Assembly: GCF_000948985.2 (NCBI RefSeq)
Contig: NZ_CP059733.1
Coordinates: forward strand, 2,046,001 to 2,110,000
Length of the DNA stretch: 64,000 nucleotides
Origin: Thalassomonas viridans
GTDB lineage: Bacteria > Pseudomonadota > Gammaproteobacteria > Enterobacterales > Alteromonadaceae
Reading direction: 5' to 3'
The translations under genes were made by a program, and so were the position numbers. Shown here piece after piece: positions 19,037 to 28,532 of the stretch (position 1 is its first letter; every line of letters begins with the position of its first letter). Under the pieces are notes generated by a model. The model was given only the letters and a program-made list of their open reading frames with translations. It did not search any database and was not told where the DNA came from.

Positions 19037-19140
19037 TGTTACCCCGTTTATACCGTTAGAATAACAAATGAGTATGATTTTGTTGTCTGTTTATTTAAAT
19101 AAATAGTAAATTGCTCAAGTTACCCCTGTAATTTTTGGTA
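19037..19140 (+). repeat. Post-immunity junction repeat, copy D (most diverged)
   Basis: It begins directly after TAG 19036 with TGTTACCCCGTTTATACCG, then AATAACAAATGAGTATGAT, TTATTTAAATAAATAGTAAA and AGTTACCCCTG. Order and spacing match the other copies despite substitutions. Confidence 0.75.
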
Positions 19141-19187
19141 TGTGTAGTTAAGTATGTAGCAGGGATAACAGCAGATATAGGGAATGT

Positions 19188-19643
19188 ATGACTCCAAAAG
19201 TCCATGACAGTATTGGTTCAAACAGTATTAATGCTATTGAAAAGCTTGAGAATCACTTAGGTGTGAGATTTACACTTCAATATCGTGAATTTCTCTCGAA
19301 ATATAATGGAGGCTACCCTGAACCTGATGGTTTCCTTTTTAAGAACAGAATTGACGGCTCTAGTGTAGATCGTTTCTTAGGGATTAATGTAGGAGAACAT
19401 AATAACTTAGAAGATTATTTTTTTACTTATAAAAACCGTATCTCTAAAAAGTTATTTCCAATTGCACATGATCCTGGCGGTAATTTGATCCTGATTGGTT
19501 TATCTGGTGAAGAGTTGGATAAGATTTATTTTTGGGATCATGAAGAGGAAGCGGATGGTTGGAATCCAGATATGACAAATGTTTATCTTATTGCTGATAA
19601 CTTGGAAGAGTTTTTAAGTGGATTGTACGAAATTGATATTTAA
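19188..19643 (+). CDS. SMI1/KNR4 (SUKH) family immunity protein
   Basis: The 151-residue protein has the SUKH-1 layout: AIEKLENHLGVRFTLQYREFLSKYNGG near the N terminus in place of the family's ExxLG...LPxdYkxFLxxxNGG, then DGFLF, a central LFPIAHDPGGNLILIG and a C-terminal helix (NLEEFLSGLYEIDI). SUKH proteins are the most widespread immunity proteins of polymorphic toxin systems. AGGGA lies upstream of ATG. There is no toxin next to it, so it is the last orphan immunity gene of the array. No junction repeat follows. Confidence 0.85.
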   Translation: MTPKVHDSIGSNSINAIEKLENHLGVRFTLQYREFLSKYNGGYPEPDGFLFKNRIDGSSVDRFLGINVGEHNNLEDYFFTYKNRISKKLFPIAHDPGGNLILIGLSGEELDKIYFWDHEEEADGWNPDMTNVYLIADNLEEFLSGLYEIDI

Positions 19644-19820
19644 AGCCATGAATTCAAGCTTCAAGCGCACTAGAAGTTGATCATTAAGCTTATAAGTTTT
19701 GTTTAGTAGATCTATTTCCAGGTCACAGAAGTCATTTTACGGTGACCGGAATAATCTGAAGGAGTTGATAAATTAAGGTACTGAACTTTCCTAAAATTTG
19801 TGCAATGTGCAACAGAATCA
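19644..19820. other. AT-rich tail of the Rhs island, no gene seen
   Basis: Only a six-codon match is notable: nt 19658-19675 can read ASSALE, identical to the pretoxin linker motif at nt 14810-14830, possibly a last Rhs trace. Otherwise I see nothing. Confidence 0.4.
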
Positions 19821-20057
19821 TTACTTGAATATCTGCTTATATCTAAATAGCCTGGTCGCTGGTTTTTTATTCCTGTAATTTTTAACAGGAATAACATTAG
19901 CACTCAAAGTAATAGTTTGTTCCCTGGGTTTGGCTATGGGCCACATGGCTTGTTGTGCGTAGCTGAGTTCTTTCTGTTTTGCGGTCTGTAAGTTTTTTTG
20001 TGCTTGGATGTCGTTCAGAGATTTTTTAGCGTGAATAAACCATGAGAATAAAACCAT
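19821..20057 (-). CDS. Small protein of unknown function
   Basis: A 78-residue frame with a hydrophobic N terminus (MVLFSWFIHA) and a basic, Gln/Lys-rich remainder. AGGAGG lies six nt before the ATG, the main reason for listing it. No family is recognised. It is divergent from csdA and may be chance; the C-terminal part is low-complexity and basic. Confidence 0.4.
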   Translation of the reverse strand: MVLFSWFIHAKKSLNDIQAQKNLQTAKQKELSYAQQAMWPIAKPREQTITLSANVIPVKNYRNKKPATRLFRYKQIFK

Positions 20058-20234
20058 GCCTCGCCTCCTATGTCATCAAGAATAAGTTCCCTCTCGTTAA
20101 ATGTTGTTATTAGGTATAGTTGATGATGCCTGAAAGGGGTAATGGATTTTTTGACAATTATCCGCGTAAAGGTAAATTACCAGAAAAATCTGGGGTATAA
20201 TGGCAATAATTTTTTTATTAAATTTTCGTGATAC

Positions 20235-21899
20235 ATGTCCTGTTTTGATCCGCTGACGTTCCGTCGGCAGTTTCCGCTTTTGCAGAAAAACATTAATGAA
20301 AACCCGCTCATCTATTTCGACAATGGTGCTACCACGCAAAAGCCGCAGTCTGTGCTGGAGGCTTACCAGGCCTATTATTCAGCCGCTAATGCCAATGTTC
20401 ACCGGGCTTCGCACGTATTAAGCGCCCGGGCAACCCAGGCTTTTGAAGATGCCAGGGAGGCGGTTAAAAGCTTTATTAATGCCGCCAGCCTGAAAGAAAT
20501 CATCTGGACCAAAGGCACTACTGAGAGCATTAACCTGATTGCCCAAAGTTGGGGAGGCAGCCAGTTAAGGGCAGGGGATGAAATTGTGCTTAGTTACAGC
20601 GAGCATCACGCCAATATCGTGCCCTGGCAGCTGGTGGCGGAGAAAACCGGCGCGGTGATTAAGGTATTGCCTTTGACTGACAACGGTACTTTGGATGAAA
20701 ACAAGCTTGATGAGATGATCACCTCCCGCACCCGACTGGTGGCCTGTGCGCATATCTCCAATGTGCTGGGGCGTATTAATCCGCTGGAAAAGATTATTGC
20801 CCGGGCGAAAGCCGTCGGGGCCGTGACCCTGGTGGACGGCGCCCAGGCAATTGCCCATGTGCCGGTAGATGTGCAGGCCCTGGATTGCGATTTTTATGTG
20901 TTTTCCGCCCATAAAATGTTCGGGCCTACCGGGGTTGGCGTGTTATACGGGCGTTTGGCTCTGTTAGCCGACATGCCGCCGTACCAGGGGGGCGGGGAGA
21001 TGATCCAGAAGGTCAGCTTTGCCGGCACCAGCTTTAACGAGCTGCCGTTTAAGTTTGAAGCTGGTACCCCGAATATTGCCGGAGTAGTGGCTTTTAGCGA
21101 GGCGGTGCGCTTTTTACAGGCGCAGCAGGGACAGGGCTTTTACGATTATGAGCAGTCTCTCATTCGCTATATGACGGAAAAGCTGCAAAATATCCCCGAG
21201 ATAGACTTTATCGTTTCCGGTGCCCCGGATATTCCGGTTTTCTCCTTTACCGTAAAGGGCCACCATAACCATGATATCGCCACGGCCCTCGACAGCCGGG
21301 GCATAGCCGTCAGAAGCGGTCATCACTGTGCCATGCCGTTAATGGAATATTTAAAGCTCAGCGGCTGTTTGCGCCTGTCGCTGGCGCCTTATAACACCTT
21401 TGCCGAAATTGATACTGTGATTGGGGTGTTAACCGCCATTATCCATGGCGAAGAGGCTGAGCTTGATGCCGATAAAACACCTGCTGCGCCTGTGGCTGAT
21501 GCCAGCACGGCCATGCTGGAGCGGTTTGCCGCCATTAAAGGCTGGGACAGCCGTCACCGGGAGATTATGCTGCTGGGTAAAACCCTTGACCGTATGGATA
21601 AGGGCGAGCGCAGCGAACAAACCCTGATCGCCGGCTGTGAAAGCCTGGCCTGGCTCAGTTATCGCCTGGACGATAACGGGTATTATCATTTTAAAGCCGA
21701 CAGTGACGCTAAGGTTATCCGGGGATTGCTGGCTATCGTGCTGGCGGCCTTTAATAACAAAACGGCTGCACAAATTGCCGCCTTTGATATTCAGGGCTAT
21801 TTTGAGCAGTTGGGCCTGCTACAGCATTTAAGTCCGTCACGGGGCAATGGCGTGCAGGCGATAGTGGCGAAAATCAGGCAGGTGGCAAGCCGGGATTAG
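20235..21899 (+). CDS. csdA: CsdA cysteine desulfurase fused to a CsdE/SufE sulfur acceptor
   Basis: The 554-residue protein joins two usually separate proteins. Residues 1-405 are a class V aminotransferase-fold cysteine desulfurase of the SufS/CsdA type: PLP lysine K227 in FSAHKMFG and the active-site loop cysteine C365 in RSGHHCAMPL. After an Ala/Asp-rich linker, residues from about 430 to 550 are a SufE/CsdE domain with acceptor cysteine C468 in AGCESLAWL. The desulfurase takes sulfur from L-cysteine as a persulfide and passes it to the SufE cysteine, here within one chain. The neighbouring convergent tcdA is the classical csd partner (csdL), supporting Csd rather than Suf identity. ATG 20235 aligns with the usual CsdA start. 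Confidence 0.92.
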   Translation: MSCFDPLTFRRQFPLLQKNINENPLIYFDNGATTQKPQSVLEAYQAYYSAANANVHRASHVLSARATQAFEDAREAVKSFINAASLKEIIWTKGTTESINLIAQSWGGSQLRAGDEIVLSYSEHHANIVPWQLVAEKTGAVIKVLPLTDNGTLDENKLDEMITSRTRLVACAHISNVLGRINPLEKIIARAKAVGAVTLVDGAQAIAHVPVDVQALDCDFYVFSAHKMFGPTGVGVLYGRLALLADMPPYQGGGEMIQKVSFAGTSFNELPFKFEAGTPNIAGVVAFSEAVRFLQAQQGQGFYDYEQSLIRYMTEKLQNIPEIDFIVSGAPDIPVFSFTVKGHHNHDIATALDSRGIAVRSGHHCAMPLMEYLKLSGCLRLSLAPYNTFAEIDTVIGVLTAIIHGEEAELDADKTPAAPVADASTAMLERFAAIKGWDSRHREIMLLGKTLDRMDKGERSEQTLIAGCESLAWLSYRLDDNGYYHFKADSDAKVIRGLLAIVLAAFNNKTAAQIAAFDIQGYFEQLGLLQHLSPSRGNGVQAIVAKIRQVASRD

Positions 21900-21957
21900 C
21901 CTGCCGTCTGTTGGTTGCCTGCTGCCGCTATTCGCTTTGAAAAGGGCAGGGCTGAGG

Positions 21958-22743
21958 TTATTTTGGCTTTTTATTGAGGAATTTCTTAATCGCCCGGCCG
22001 ACGGCGAAAAAGGCGAAGGTGGCGGTTACATGAGTAGCCGCGCCAAAACCGCCGCTGCAGTCAAGGCGCATGGCGCCGTCCTGGGTTTGTTTGGCATGGC
22101 ACACTTCCCCGTCGGCATCCGGGTATACCAGCTGCTCGGTGGAAAAAATGGCGTCGATGGAGAATTTACGCTTGGTATTGCGGGAAAAATTGTATTCACG
22201 GCGCAATTGGTTGCGTACCTTGGCCAGCAGCGGATCCTGGTAGGTTTGGCTTAAATCGCAAATCTGGATCTGGCTGGGGTCGGTTTGCCCGCCGGCGCCG
22301 CCAACTGTGATCACCGGCATTTTATTGCGTTTGCAATGGGCGATAATGGCAGATTTGACCTTAACCGAGTCAATGGCATCAATAACATAGTCAAAGCCCT
22401 GGGATAAAAGCTCCCTCAGGTTTTCCTGGGTAACAAAGTCTTCTACTTCATGCACCTGGCACTCAGGGTTTATCTGCTTGATACGCTCGGCCATCACCTC
22501 AACTTTGCTTTGTCCCACTGTGTCGGTTAAGGCGTGTATCTGGCGGTTGATATTGGTGGTGCAAATATCATCAAGGTCGATTAAGGTGATAGTGCCTATG
22601 CCGTTCCTGGCCAGGGCTTCGGCCACCCAGGAGCCGACACCGCCTATGCCTATCACGCAAAAATGCGCCTGTTCCAGCCGGGCGGCCCCTTGCTTGCCGT
22701 AGAGGCGGCTGATACCGCCAAACCTGAGTTGATAGTCGGACAT
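21958..22743 (-). CDS. tcdA: tRNA threonylcarbamoyladenosine dehydratase
   Basis: The 261-residue E1/ThiF-like ATPase forms the cyclic ct6A modification at tRNA position 37 from t6A, using ATP. GIGGVGSWVAEALARNG is the nucleotide-binding glycine motif, followed by the DLDDICTTNINRQ adenylation segment typical of the family; the C terminus LDCSGGFGAATHVTATFAFF is the TcdA-specific tail. Length matches the E. coli protein (CsdL/YgdL). It is convergent with the csdA-csdE fusion 58 nt away; CsdA/CsdE support TcdA in E. coli. Confidence 0.92.
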   Translation of the reverse strand: MSDYQLRFGGISRLYGKQGAARLEQAHFCVIGIGGVGSWVAEALARNGIGTITLIDLDDICTTNINRQIHALTDTVGQSKVEVMAERIKQINPECQVHEVEDFVTQENLRELLSQGFDYVIDAIDSVKVKSAIIAHCKRNKMPVITVGGAGGQTDPSQIQICDLSQTYQDPLLAKVRNQLRREYNFSRNTKRKFSIDAIFSTEQLVYPDADGEVCHAKQTQDGAMRLDCSGGFGAATHVTATFAFFAVGRAIKKFLNKKPK

Positions 22744-22878
22744 AATGATAAAGAATAACTAACTGCAAAAAATTCTGCGCATTATATCAGGCCCAACCGG
22801 CAAGCCCAGCTTATTTTCAGGGAAAAGCGCTCAGCCGGGGCTTTTAGTCCTTATCTTAAAAGGGCTAACGTAAAAAGC

Positions 22879-23145
22879 TTAGTATGAAGAGCAGAAAATA
22901 CAGTGCCTGCCGAAAAAGTACCGGTAGTCGCCGGTATGCTTGCCCGCAGACGCTCGCACCATTTTCAGCAGCAGGTGGTCCGCCGCCAGGTTTAATACAG
23001 CAATGGCCGTTAACAGCAGCGGCATATAAACAAAGGCGGTTAAAACGGTAGTTTCATACACCAGCGGCAGCAGGGCGATTAGCGCCAGGGTGGCAACCAG
23101 GGTAAGACGAAAGAGTATATGCAGTAACAGGGCAAAATGTTTCAT
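22879..23145 (-). CDS. Small membrane protein of unknown function
   Basis: The 88-residue protein has two or three hydrophobic segments (LLLHILFRLTLVATLALIAL; TAFVYMPLLLTAIAVLNLAA) and a C-terminal tail with two Cys (HCIFCSSY). AGGAG lies seven nt before ATG. It is divergent from the GlxA-type regulator. No family is recognised. Confidence 0.6.
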   Translation of the reverse strand: MKHFALLLHILFRLTLVATLALIALLPLVYETTVLTAFVYMPLLLTAIAVLNLAADHLLLKMVRASAGKHTGDYRYFFGRHCIFCSSY

Positions 23146-23266
23146 GACTAGGCTCCTATTTATTCAGTGGCTAAATAATACCCCTTGCAAGGCAAGAAAA
23201 GAGGTGGCATATTTGCCATACTAAGTGTCGAAAATGACATTTTTATGTCACAGGGAGAGCAGAATC

Positions 23267-24262
23267 ATGAAAGTTGCAATTTTAGCCGGTGAGCATTGCA
23301 TGGTGTCCGGCGTGTACGGCATGCTGGATGTGTTCTCGGCGGCCAACTATTGCCAGAACAAGCGTTACGGCACAGGTAAAAGAGAGGCCATTGACTGCCG
23401 TATTGTTACCATTGACGATAAGCCGGTAACCGGTTTTAACGGCATTGACATCAAGCCTACGGCGACCTTGGCGTCTATGGCGGTGCCGGATGTGATCATA
23501 GTCACGGCTTCGGTGCAGGTGGTGGTAGATTGCTGCGGCGATGATATTGAGCTGGCCCATAAGGCGGAGATCAAGCAATGGCTGCAAAGCTGCCGGGCGG
23601 CAGGGACGTTAATTGCCAGCAGCTGCACCGGTAGCTTTTTACTGGCTTCTACCGGCATGCTGGCGGGGAAAACCGCCACTACCCACTGGCGCAGCGCCGA
23701 GCTGTTTCGCAGGGTATTCCCCTTTATCCGCCTTGACTGCGAGCAGATCCTGGTGGATAACGGCGGGGTGATTTGTGCCGGCGGCTCTACTTCTTATATG
23801 GACTTGTCCCTTTACCTGGTGGAGAAGCTGCTGGATAAGGATACCGCGTCCGATTGCGCCAAGCTGATGGTATTTGATCCGGTGAGGCAGAAACAATCTC
23901 CCTACGGTTCGTTTAAGGCCCAGAAAAGCCATGAAGACCAGGCGATTTTAACGGCGCAGGAGTGGCTGGAGCGCCATTATAAGCAGGATATCAGCATGGA
24001 TGCGCTGGCAGAGCAGGTGGGGCTGGGGTCGCGTACCTTTAAGCGCCGCTTTAAGCTGGCTACCGGGGAAAACCCTATTACCTATTTACAGCGTATCCGG
24101 GTGGAGCTGGCCAAGGGCAAGCTGGAAAAAACCACCGATAGCATCAACAAGATCATCTGGTCGGTGGGTTATGAAGATATCAGCAGCTTCCGCCAGTTAT
24201 TCAAGCGCTTTACCGGCTTAACCCCGAAAGATTACCGGCAAAAATTCGCCAATGTGCATTAA
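23267..24262 (+). CDS. GlxA-family transcriptional regulator (DJ-1/PfpI + AraC)
   Basis: The 331-residue protein has an N-terminal DJ-1/PfpI-like domain (residues 1-190), including the characteristic SSCTGSFLLASTGMLAGK around the elbow cysteine and ATTHW, and a C-terminal AraC helix-turn-helix pair (about 225-325: DALAEQVGLGSRTFKRRF and GYEDISSFRQLFKRFTGLTP). Such regulators sense amine or amino-acid-type metabolites. ATG 23267 with AGGGAGA upstream is preferred to an in-frame GTG at 23225. Its target is not evident: it is followed by a terminator and convergent gltA. Confidence 0.85.
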   Translation: MKVAILAGEHCMVSGVYGMLDVFSAANYCQNKRYGTGKREAIDCRIVTIDDKPVTGFNGIDIKPTATLASMAVPDVIIVTASVQVVVDCCGDDIELAHKAEIKQWLQSCRAAGTLIASSCTGSFLLASTGMLAGKTATTHWRSAELFRRVFPFIRLDCEQILVDNGGVICAGGSTSYMDLSLYLVEKLLDKDTASDCAKLMVFDPVRQKQSPYGSFKAQKSHEDQAILTAQEWLERHYKQDISMDALAEQVGLGSRTFKRRFKLATGENPITYLQRIRVELAKGKLEKTTDSINKIIWSVGYEDISSFRQLFKRFTGLTPKDYRQKFANVH

Positions 24263-24313
24263 TTCTCAGAACACTTTATAAATAACGGCATCCGGCACTG
24301 AATTTCAGGCAAT

Positions 24314-24340
24314 AAAAAAGGCAGTGAAACTGCCTTTTTT
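24314..24340. terminator. Bidirectional terminator between the GlxA-type gene and gltA
   Basis: AAAAAAGGCAG and CTGCCTTTTTT form an 11-bp stem with a 5-nt loop, with A and T tracts serving both convergent genes. Confidence 0.9.
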
Positions 24341-24376
24341 ATTGGATTAAGCTAGTTAAATTTGTAAGCTCAGGGC

Positions 24377-25663
24377 TTATCTGTCGTGCAGTGGCGTGAA
24401 TTCACGATCCAGCTCGCCCGTGTATTTCTGGCGAGGACGACCGATCTTCTGGCCCGGTTGGCTTAACATTTCATCCCAGTGAGAGATCCAGCCAACGGTG
24501 CGTGACATGGCAAAAATTACCGTGAACATGCTGGTAGGAATACCGATAGCTTTTAAGATGATGCCTGAGTAGAAGTCTACGTTCGGGTAAAGCTTCTTGG
24601 AAACGAAGTATTCGTCTTCCAGGGCGATACGCTCAAGTTCCATGGCAACGTCAAGCAGAGGATCTTTGATGTTCAGCTCTTTTAATACTTCGTGACAGGT
24701 TTCACGCATTACCGTGGCGCGCGGGTCGAAGTTTTTGTAAACACGGTGACCGAAGCCCATCAGGCGGAACGGGTCGTTCTTGTCTTTGGCTTTGGCAACG
24801 TACTTAGGAATGTTCTCCAGGCTGCCGATTTCTTCAAGCATGTTCAGACAGGCTTCGTTGGCGCCGCCGTGGGCAGGGCCCCATAAAGAAGCAACACCGG
24901 CCGCGATACAGGCATAAGGGTTAGCACCCGAAGAACCGGCTAAACGTACGGTTGACGTAGAAGCGTTTTGCTCGTGGTCGGCATGTAAGGTGAAGATTCT
25001 GTCCATGGCCTTGGCAATGGTCGGGCTTACTTTGTATTCTTCTGCCGGTACCGAGAACATCATGTGCAGGAAGTTTTCCGCATAAGACATGTCGTTTCTT
25101 GGATATACGAACGGCTGGCCGATGCTGTATTTGTACGCCATGGCAGCAATAGTCGGCATTTTCGCGATTAAGCGGTGGGCGCTGCGGGTGCGCTGGTCTT
25201 TATCGTCGATATCCAGGTCGCTGTGGTAGAAAGACGACAGGGCGCCTACTACACCACATAACATTGCCATAGGGTGGGCATCAGGTAAGAAGCCCTGGAA
25301 GAAGTGGGCCAGTTTCTCATGCACCATAGTATGGTTGGTGATGGTGTTTTTGAATTCGTCGTACTGGGCCTTGGTTGGTGCGCTGCCGTTAAGCAGGATG
25401 TAGCATACTTCCAGGTAGTCCGCCTGCTTGGCCAGGCTGTCGATTGGGTAGCCCCTGTGCTGCAATACGCCTTTAGCGCCATCGATATAAGTAATTGCAG
25501 ATTCACATGATGCCGTTGCTAAGAAGCCAGGGTCGTAGGTGAAATAGCCATAATTACCCAAAGTGCGGATATCGATTACGTCGTTACCTGCGGTTCCGGA
25601 CAGAATAGGTAATTCCGCAACTACGTTACCGTCAATACTTAGAGAGGCCTTTGAATCAGCCAT
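24377..25663 (-). CDS. gltA: Citrate synthase (type II)
   Basis: The 428-residue enzyme condenses acetyl-CoA and oxaloacetate to citrate. Active-site motifs are visible: the histidine of GPAHGGANE, the histidine of [13 protein letters not shown] and the aspartate of NVDFYSG. Length equals the E. coli hexameric, NADH-sensitive type. The start is ATG followed by ADSKASL behind GGGGATAA; an in-frame TTG six codons upstream is rejected. It is divergent from sdhCDAB-sucABCD, the standard gammaproteobacterial layout. Confidence 0.97.
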   Translation of the reverse strand: MADSKASLSIDGNVVAELPILSGTAGNDVIDIRTLGNYGYFTYDPGFLATASCESAITYIDGAKGVLQHRGYPIDSLAKQADYLEVCYILLNGSAPTKAQYDEFKNTITNHTMVHEKLAHFFQGFLPDAHPMAMLCGVVGALSSFYHSDLDIDDKDQRTRSAHRLIAKMPTIAAMAYKYSIGQPFVYPRNDMSYAENFLHMMFSVPAEEYKVSPTIAKAMDRIFTLHADHEQNASTSTVRLAGSSGANPYACIAAGVASLWGPAHGGANEACLNMLEEIGSLENIPKYVAKAKDKNDPFRLMGFGHRVYKNFDPRATVMRETCHEVLKELNIKDPLLDVAMELERIALEDEYFVSKKLYPNVDFYSGIILKAIGIPTSMFTVIFAMSRTVGWISHWDEMLSQPGQKIGRPRQKYTGELDREFTPLHDR

Positions 25664-26038
25664 ATGTTTATCCCCTATCAATTGGTTTTCTGATTATTAT
25701 GAAAATGTAATCAGTTTTTATGAATATAAAACTGCGGGTATTCTACTTCAAACTGCCCCCGTAAAGTCAATTCAAATGTGTGTTTGATTAATTCTATATC
25801 AAAAAAAACAATTTTTGTTGGTTATTTTTTAATCGCAAGCCTTTAAAATGGAACGAAAATTGTAATTCGGTCATATCAACTATATAATCTAGCTGCTCTG
25901 CGACTATTTTGTGAAAAATTGTATGCAATTTTACGAAAATAAATGCAGGTGATCGCTTTGGGAATTGCTCTTTTATGCGGGTAATTCATAGGTAATATAA
26001 AAAAGTTGAAGGCTCAAAGAGCTCTTTAGGCAACAATC
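25664..26038. other. Divergent gltA / sdhC control region
   Basis: A 375-nt AT-rich gap between divergent TCA-cycle operons. The clearest element is the sdh promoter candidate at 25860-25888; no open frame of note is present. Confidence 0.6.
25860..25888 (+). promoter_or_regulatory. Candidate sigma-70 promoter for sdhCDAB
   Basis: TTGTAA (25860-25865), a 17-nt spacer and a perfect TATAAT (25883-25888), about 150 nt before the sdhC start. Confidence 0.5.
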
Positions 26039-26413
26039 GTGAAAAAACAACGTCCTGTAAACCTTGATCTAACTACAATAAAGATGCATTCATCAGCACA
26101 TGCTTCGATCATGCACCGTATCTCGGGTGTGATTATGGTGTTTGCTATCGGCATTTTATTGTGGACCCTTTCAATCTCCCTGTCGTCTGCAGAAGGTTTT
26201 GCGCAAATCAAATCCCTGCTTGATGGCTTTTTCTTTAAATTTATCATCTTAGGCATTTGTGCCGCGCTGATTTACCATTTATTAGCCGGTGTACGTCATT
26301 TATTGATGGATTTAGGTCATTTTGAAGAATTGGCTTCAGGTAATGCCAGTGCGAAATTTATTATCGCGCTTTGGCTGGTGCTTACCGCAGTAGTAGGAGT
26401 TTGGTTATGGTAA
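26039..26413 (+). CDS. sdhC: Succinate dehydrogenase cytochrome b556 subunit
   Basis: The 124-residue membrane anchor of complex II has three transmembrane helices and the family signature HASIMHRISGVIM near the N terminus; HLLAGVRHLLMD carries the candidate haem-ligand histidine. It starts with GTG. It is the first gene of sdhCDAB and overlaps sdhD by seven nt, so the subunits are translationally coupled. With SdhD it anchors SdhAB and binds haem b and ubiquinone. Confidence 0.95.
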   Translation: MKKQRPVNLDLTTIKMHSSAHASIMHRISGVIMVFAIGILLWTLSISLSSAEGFAQIKSLLDGFFFKFIILGICAALIYHLLAGVRHLLMDLGHFEELASGNASAKFIIALWLVLTAVVGVWLW

Positions 26414-26754
26414 ATAATGCCGCAACAGTAGGCCGCAGTGGCGTACATGATTTTATTTTATTAAGAGGCAGCGCCCTGATTCTGGCCTGCTACACCCTGT
26501 TTATGGCAGGTTTCTTTATTATTACCCCGGAAGTCACCTTTGAAACCTGGCACGGTTTATTCTCCCATCTTGGCATGAAGGTGTTTACCTTACTGGCCAT
26601 TATTGCCGTGTTGGTCCATGCCTGGATCGGTATCTGGCAGGTATTGTCAGATTATATCAAGGGCGCTTTATTGCGCGGTGCTTTGCAATTTATCTTTACT
26701 GTTACCTTGCTGGTTTATTTCGCAGCAGGCTTCTTAACTGTGTGGGGTGTGTAA
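26407..26754 (+). CDS. sdhD: Succinate dehydrogenase hydrophobic membrane anchor
   Basis: The 115-residue protein has three predicted transmembrane helices; the segment VLVHAWIGIWQVLSDYI carries the family's conserved histidine. ATG 26407 lies inside the end of sdhC and gives the expected length; a longer in-frame reading from 26371 would overlap sdhC too far. The stop codon is directly followed by the sdhA start. Confidence 0.93.
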   Translation: MVNNAATVGRSGVHDFILLRGSALILACYTLFMAGFFIITPEVTFETWHGLFSHLGMKVFTLLAIIAVLVHAWIGIWQVLSDYIKGALLRGALQFIFTVTLLVYFAAGFLTVWGV

Positions 26755-28521
26755 GTGAACGTTCCTGTTCGTGAGTTTGACGCCATTGTAATTGGCGCAG
26801 GTGGTGCGGGTATGCGCGCCGCTTTAGCAATTTCTGAATCAGGCCAGTCTTGCGCCCTGATCTCTAAAGTATTTCCAACCCGTTCTCATACGGTATCTGC
26901 CCAGGGTGGTATCACGGTAGCGTTAGGTAACGCCCATGAAGATCACTGGGAACAGCATATGTACGACACCGTTAAAGGTTCCGACTACATCGGTGACCAG
27001 GACGCGATCGAATACATGTGTAAAACCGGCCCGGAAGCCATTATTGAATTAGAAAACATGGGCTTACCTTTTTCTCGTTTTGAAAACGGTAAAGTTTACC
27101 AGCGTCCTTTCGGCGGCCAGTCTAAAAACTTCGGTGGCGAGCAGGCGGCCCGTACCGCAGCCGCGGCCGACCGTACCGGCCACGCCTTGTTGCACTGTCT
27201 GTACCAGCAAAACGTGAAAAACAAAACCAACGTTTTCAGCGAATGGTACGCTCTAGATCTGGTGAAAAACAGTGACGGTTCTGTTGTCGGTACTACCGCT
27301 ATCTGCATGGAAACCGGCGAAATCGTTTACTTTAAAGCCCGTGCCACCGTACTGGCTACCGGTGGTGCAGGCCGTATCTTCGCTTCTACTACTAATGCCC
27401 ACATCAATACCGGTGACGGTGTTGGTATGTCCCTTCGTGCCGGCGTGCAGATGCAAGACATGGAAATGTGGCAGTTCCACCCGACAGGGATCGCTGGTGC
27501 CGGTGTACTGGTTACCGAAGGTTGTCGTGGTGAAGGCGGTTACCTGCTTAACAAAGACGGCGAGCGCTTTATGGAGCGTTATGCGCCGAATGCCAAAGAC
27601 TTGGCCGGCCGTGACGTTGTTGCCCGCTCTATGATGACGGAAATCCGTGAAGGCCGTGGTTGTGACGGTCCTTGGGGTCCGCATATCAAGCTGAAGCTGG
27701 ACCACTTAGGTCGCGAAACCCTGAACCAGCGCTTACCTGGCGTATGTGACCTGTCTAAGACCTTTGCCCATGTCGATCCGGCGGAAGAGCCTATTCCGGT
27801 TATTCCTACCTGTCACTATCAGATGGGTGGCGTACCGACCAATGTTAACGGTCAGGCGATCCATGTTGACGGCAACGGCGACGAGAAAGTGGTTGAAGGT
27901 TTATTCGCCGTGGGTGAAATTGCCTGTGTATCCGTACACGGCGCTAACCGCTTAGGCGGTAACTCGCTGCTTGACTTAGTGGTCTTTGGCCGCGCAGCCG
28001 GTCAGTTCCTTGGCAAGTACCTGAACGACACTGAATTCGGTAAAGAAGCATCTGCTTCTGACCTGGAAGCCAGCCTGGCGCGTGTTAACCGTTGGGAAGC
28101 GTCCGACAAAGGCGAAGATCCGGTACAAATCCGTAAAGACCTGCAGCAATGCATGCAGCTTAACTTCTCGGTATTCCGTGAAGGTGAAGCCATGGCGCAG
28201 GGCATGAAAGAGCTGACGGAAATCCGTGAGCGTCTTAAGCATGCACGTTTGGACGACAAGTCCAGCGAGTTCAACACCCAGCGCATCGAGTGTCTGGAGT
28301 TGGACAACCTGATGGAAACGGCCTTCTGTTCGGCCAAAGCCGCTAACTATCGTACCGAAAGCCGCGGCGCCCACGCCCGTCAGGACTTCACCGAACGTGA
28401 TGACGATAACTGGTTATGTCATACCATTTATACCCCGGAAACTGAAGAAATGTCGAAACGCTCAGTTAATATGACGCCAATTCACCGTGATGCTTTCCCA
28501 CCGAAAGCGCGTGTTTATTAA
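26755..28521 (+). CDS. sdhA: Succinate dehydrogenase flavoprotein subunit
   Basis: The 588-residue enzyme oxidises succinate to fumarate with covalent FAD. Visible: the dinucleotide motif [11 protein letters not shown], the flavinylation site [10 protein letters not shown], the active-site region [11 protein letters not shown] and [18 protein letters not shown], and [21 protein letters not shown]. The start is GTG, zero nt after sdhD. Length matches E. coli SdhA (588). Confidence 0.97.
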   Translation: MNVPVREFDAIVIGAGGAGMRAALAISESGQSCALISKVFPTRSHTVSAQGGITVALGNAHEDHWEQHMYDTVKGSDYIGDQDAIEYMCKTGPEAIIELENMGLPFSRFENGKVYQRPFGGQSKNFGGEQAARTAAAADRTGHALLHCLYQQNVKNKTNVFSEWYALDLVKNSDGSVVGTTAICMETGEIVYFKARATVLATGGAGRIFASTTNAHINTGDGVGMSLRAGVQMQDMEMWQFHPTGIAGAGVLVTEGCRGEGGYLLNKDGERFMERYAPNAKDLAGRDVVARSMMTEIREGRGCDGPWGPHIKLKLDHLGRETLNQRLPGVCDLSKTFAHVDPAEEPIPVIPTCHYQMGGVPTNVNGQAIHVDGNGDEKVVEGLFAVGEIACVSVHGANRLGGNSLLDLVVFGRAAGQFLGKYLNDTEFGKEASASDLEASLARVNRWEASDKGEDPVQIRKDLQQCMQLNFSVFREGEAMAQGMKELTEIRERLKHARLDDKSSEFNTQRIECLELDNLMETAFCSAKAANYRTESRGAHARQDFTERDDDNWLCHTIYTPETEEMSKRSVNMTPIHRDAFPPKARVY

Positions 28522-28532
28522 GGAGCATAGAA

